Source: Glaciihabitans sp. INWT7 (GTDB lineage: Bacteria > Actinomycetota > Actinomycetes > Actinomycetales > Microbacteriaceae). From it: a DNA stretch of 64,000 bases. Within the stretch, counting starts at the first letter, position 1. Each line of letters begins with the position of its first letter. The notes below the pieces were generated by a model. The model did not search any database. It was not told the origin of the DNA and worked only from the letters and a program-made list of their open reading frames with translations. Shown one piece after another: positions 62,794 to 64,000 of this stretch. The stretch lies in NCBI RefSeq assembly GCF_014217685.1, contig NZ_CP043653.1, positions 1,058,419 through 1,122,418 of the forward strand. Direction: 5' to 3'. The translations under genes were made by a program, and so were the position numbers.

Positions 62794-63539
62794 TGCTGCT
62801 GCTGCTGCCCCCTTCCGAAACGAAACGCGACGGGGGTGACGACGACGCGCGACTGGACCTGTCGCGACTGAGTCATCCCTCCCTCACCGCACCCCGGCGG
62901 TCGGCCCTCGCCGCGACTCGGGCGCTGTCGAGCAATCGTGCCACCATGGCTGCCGCGTTGAAGCTGGGCGCCAGCCAGCAATTCGAAGTGACTCGCAATC
63001 GGCAGTTGCGATCATCGCCAACCACCCCCGCGCTCGAGCGCTACACCGGTGTGCTGTTCGACGCCCTCGACGCCCGCACGCTTTCGACCGCCGGGCGCGC
63101 CTTCGCCCGCGATCACGTGCTCATCCACTCCGCGCTGTTCGGCCTGATCGGCGCCGACGATCCGATCCCCGCCTACCGGCTGTCCCACGATTCGAAACTG
63201 CCGGAGCTTTCGCTGAAGAAGCTGTGGCGTGGGAGCATCTCTGCGGTGCTCGCCAGCACCGAAGGGGTGATCCTCGACCTGCGTTCGGAGAGCTATGTCG
63301 AACTCGGTCCGGCTCCGTCGAAGCCCACGAGCGCCGTCGTACGTGTCGTCTCCGACTCCGGCTCCGGGCCGCGACGGGCCCTCAACCACTTCAACAAGAA
63401 GGGCAAGGGTGAGTTCGTGCGCATCCTCTGCGAGGCGGCGATAGATCACCCGAGCATCGATTCACTGCTGGAATGGTCAGTCGCCGCCGGCATCCGCCTC
63501 GAGCGTGGTGCGGAGGGCGAACTCGACCTCGTCGTCTGA
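62793..63539 (+). CDS. yaaA: YaaA family peroxide-stress protein
   Basis: 248 aa. N-terminal LLLLPPSETKRDGG (PPSKT-type motif), ALERYTGVLFDALD, HVLIHSALFGLIGADDPIPAYRLSHDSKLP, LDLRSESYVEL and HFNKKGKGEFVRIL, the family signatures. E. coli YaaA lowers free iron and protects DNA from peroxide. The GTG start shares its first base with the upstream TAG stop and is followed by four CTG codons. Confidence 0.92.
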   Translation: MLLLLPPSETKRDGGDDDARLDLSRLSHPSLTAPRRSALAATRALSSNRATMAAALKLGASQQFEVTRNRQLRSSPTTPALERYTGVLFDALDARTLSTAGRAFARDHVLIHSALFGLIGADDPIPAYRLSHDSKLPELSLKKLWRGSISAVLASTEGVILDLRSESYVELGPAPSKPTSAVVRVVSDSGSGPRRALNHFNKKGKGEFVRILCEAAIDHPSIDSLLEWSVAAGIRLERGAEGELDLVV

Positions 63540-63566
63540 CCACACCCGAACCGCCGGGCTCTGGCG

Positions 63567-63622
63567 GCGCTGGTTCGGCCGCGCTGGTCCGGCTGCGCTG
63601 GTCCGGCTGCGCTGGTAGAGCT
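63567..63622. repeat. 14-bp tandem repeat x4
   Basis: GCGCTGGTTCGGCC, GCGCTGGTCCGGCT twice, then GCGCTGGTAGAGCT. It lies between yaaA and the convergent glycosylase gene. Confidence 0.85.
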
Positions 63623-63677
63623 GGGCTGATCTGGCGGCTGGTCCGGAGGGCGGATCTGGCCCGCACGGCATCGCGCG

Positions 63678-64000
63678 TCAGACCGCGCGCCAACATCCCT
63701 CGACGTGATCGTCGACCATGCCTGACGACTGCATCAGCGCGTACATGGTGGTCGGCCCGACGAATCGAAGCCCGATCGCCCGCAGCCCCTTGCTCATCGC
63801 GGTGGACTCCGCCGTGACCGCGGGGATGTCCCCGAAGCTGGCCGGGCGGGACCGCAAGCCAGGTGCTGGCGCAAAGCCCCACAACAGTCGGTCGAAGGCG
63901 CCGGGGTCATCCTGCGCGAGCTGGCGCACGACGACCGCGTTGGAGATCGTGGCCTCGATTTTCGCTCGATTGCGGATGATGCCGGGATCGAGCATGAGGC
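63678..64000 (-). CDS. tag: DNA-3-methyladenine glycosylase I (partial, N-terminus outside window)
   Basis: Visible C-terminal 107 residues: LMLDPGIIRNRAKIEATISN (helix with the conserved NRxKIxA), KGLRAIGLRFVGPTTMYALMQSSGMVDDHVEGC (substrate helix and the C-terminal His/Cys zinc ligands). Excises 3-methyladenine from alkylated DNA. The frame is open to the window edge. Confidence 0.93.
   Translation of the reverse strand, partial: LMLDPGIIRNRAKIEATISNAVVVRQLAQDDPGAFDRLLWGFAPAPGLRSRPASFGDIPAVTAESTAMSKGLRAIGLRFVGPTTMYALMQSSGMVDDHVEGCWRAV

Overview
The window is high-GC DNA with short intergenic gaps, many GTG starts and 1-4 bp start/stop overlaps. Gene content and order (argS, lysA, hom, thrC, thrB, rho, prfA, prmC, a Sua5-type gene, a WecA-type gene, then the F1Fo ATP synthase operon), GTP-type PEP carboxykinase and a RamB-like regulator point to an actinobacterium, most likely Microbacteriaceae. 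Many genes have a -10-like hexamer 5-10 nt before the start codon and little or no Shine-Dalgarno sequence, as expected for leaderless actinobacterial mRNAs.

Layout. (1) 1-18.9 kb, mostly minus strand: partial arginase-family protein, NADP/F420-type oxidoreductase, PspA with a TPM-domain surface protein, an ECF sigma factor with a membrane-anchored partner, pckG divergent from a RamB-type regulator, then a compact catabolic operon running 16.8 to 9.0 kb: ROK repressor, lipoprotein solute-binding protein, two ABC permeases, GH4 glycosidase, BadF-type kinase and, 44 bp downstream, glycerate kinase. Small genes follow: cold-shock/DUF1294 fusion, 57-60 aa ORFs, a lipoprotein and a tautomerase.
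(2) 19.2-37.1 kb, an accessory region: a decayed VapC toxin, then a series of regulator/target pairs (TetR, HxlR, winged-helix and LacI types), several with a clear palindromic operator in the intergenic gap. It also has a DUF998 gene interrupted by an in-frame TAG, an APH(6)-type phosphotransferase, an MFS exporter, an alpha/beta hydrolase, and a TetR gene cut in two by a complete IS256-family element with an 8-bp target duplication. A NAD(P)-binding gene remnant lies beside tRNA-Arg(CCG).
(3) 37.2-64 kb, conserved plus-strand housekeeping: PNPOx-like oxidase, transglutaminase-like protein, argS, a DUF2993 protein, lysA-hom-thrC-thrB (aspartate-family amino acids), rho, prfA-prmC, tsaC, wecA, atpI and atpBEFHAGDC, ending with a P-loop kinase, yaaA and a partial 3-methyladenine DNA glycosylase.

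Most notable observations: the base-exact IS256 insertion whose removal restores a 197-aa TetR; the seven-gene operon whose content (glycosidase + sugar kinase + glycerate kinase) suggests catabolism of a glycosyl-glycerate-like solute; rare start codons inferred for the TPM protein (ATT) and atpB (CTG); a 24-aa leader ORF that is a relic HAD N-terminus coupled to a HAD gene; four 22-aa repeats in the Rho N-terminal region; and a very short ATP synthase epsilon subunit. I did not see a defence island, CRISPR array, prophage or biosynthetic cluster. All functional names rest on reading motifs, without database searches.
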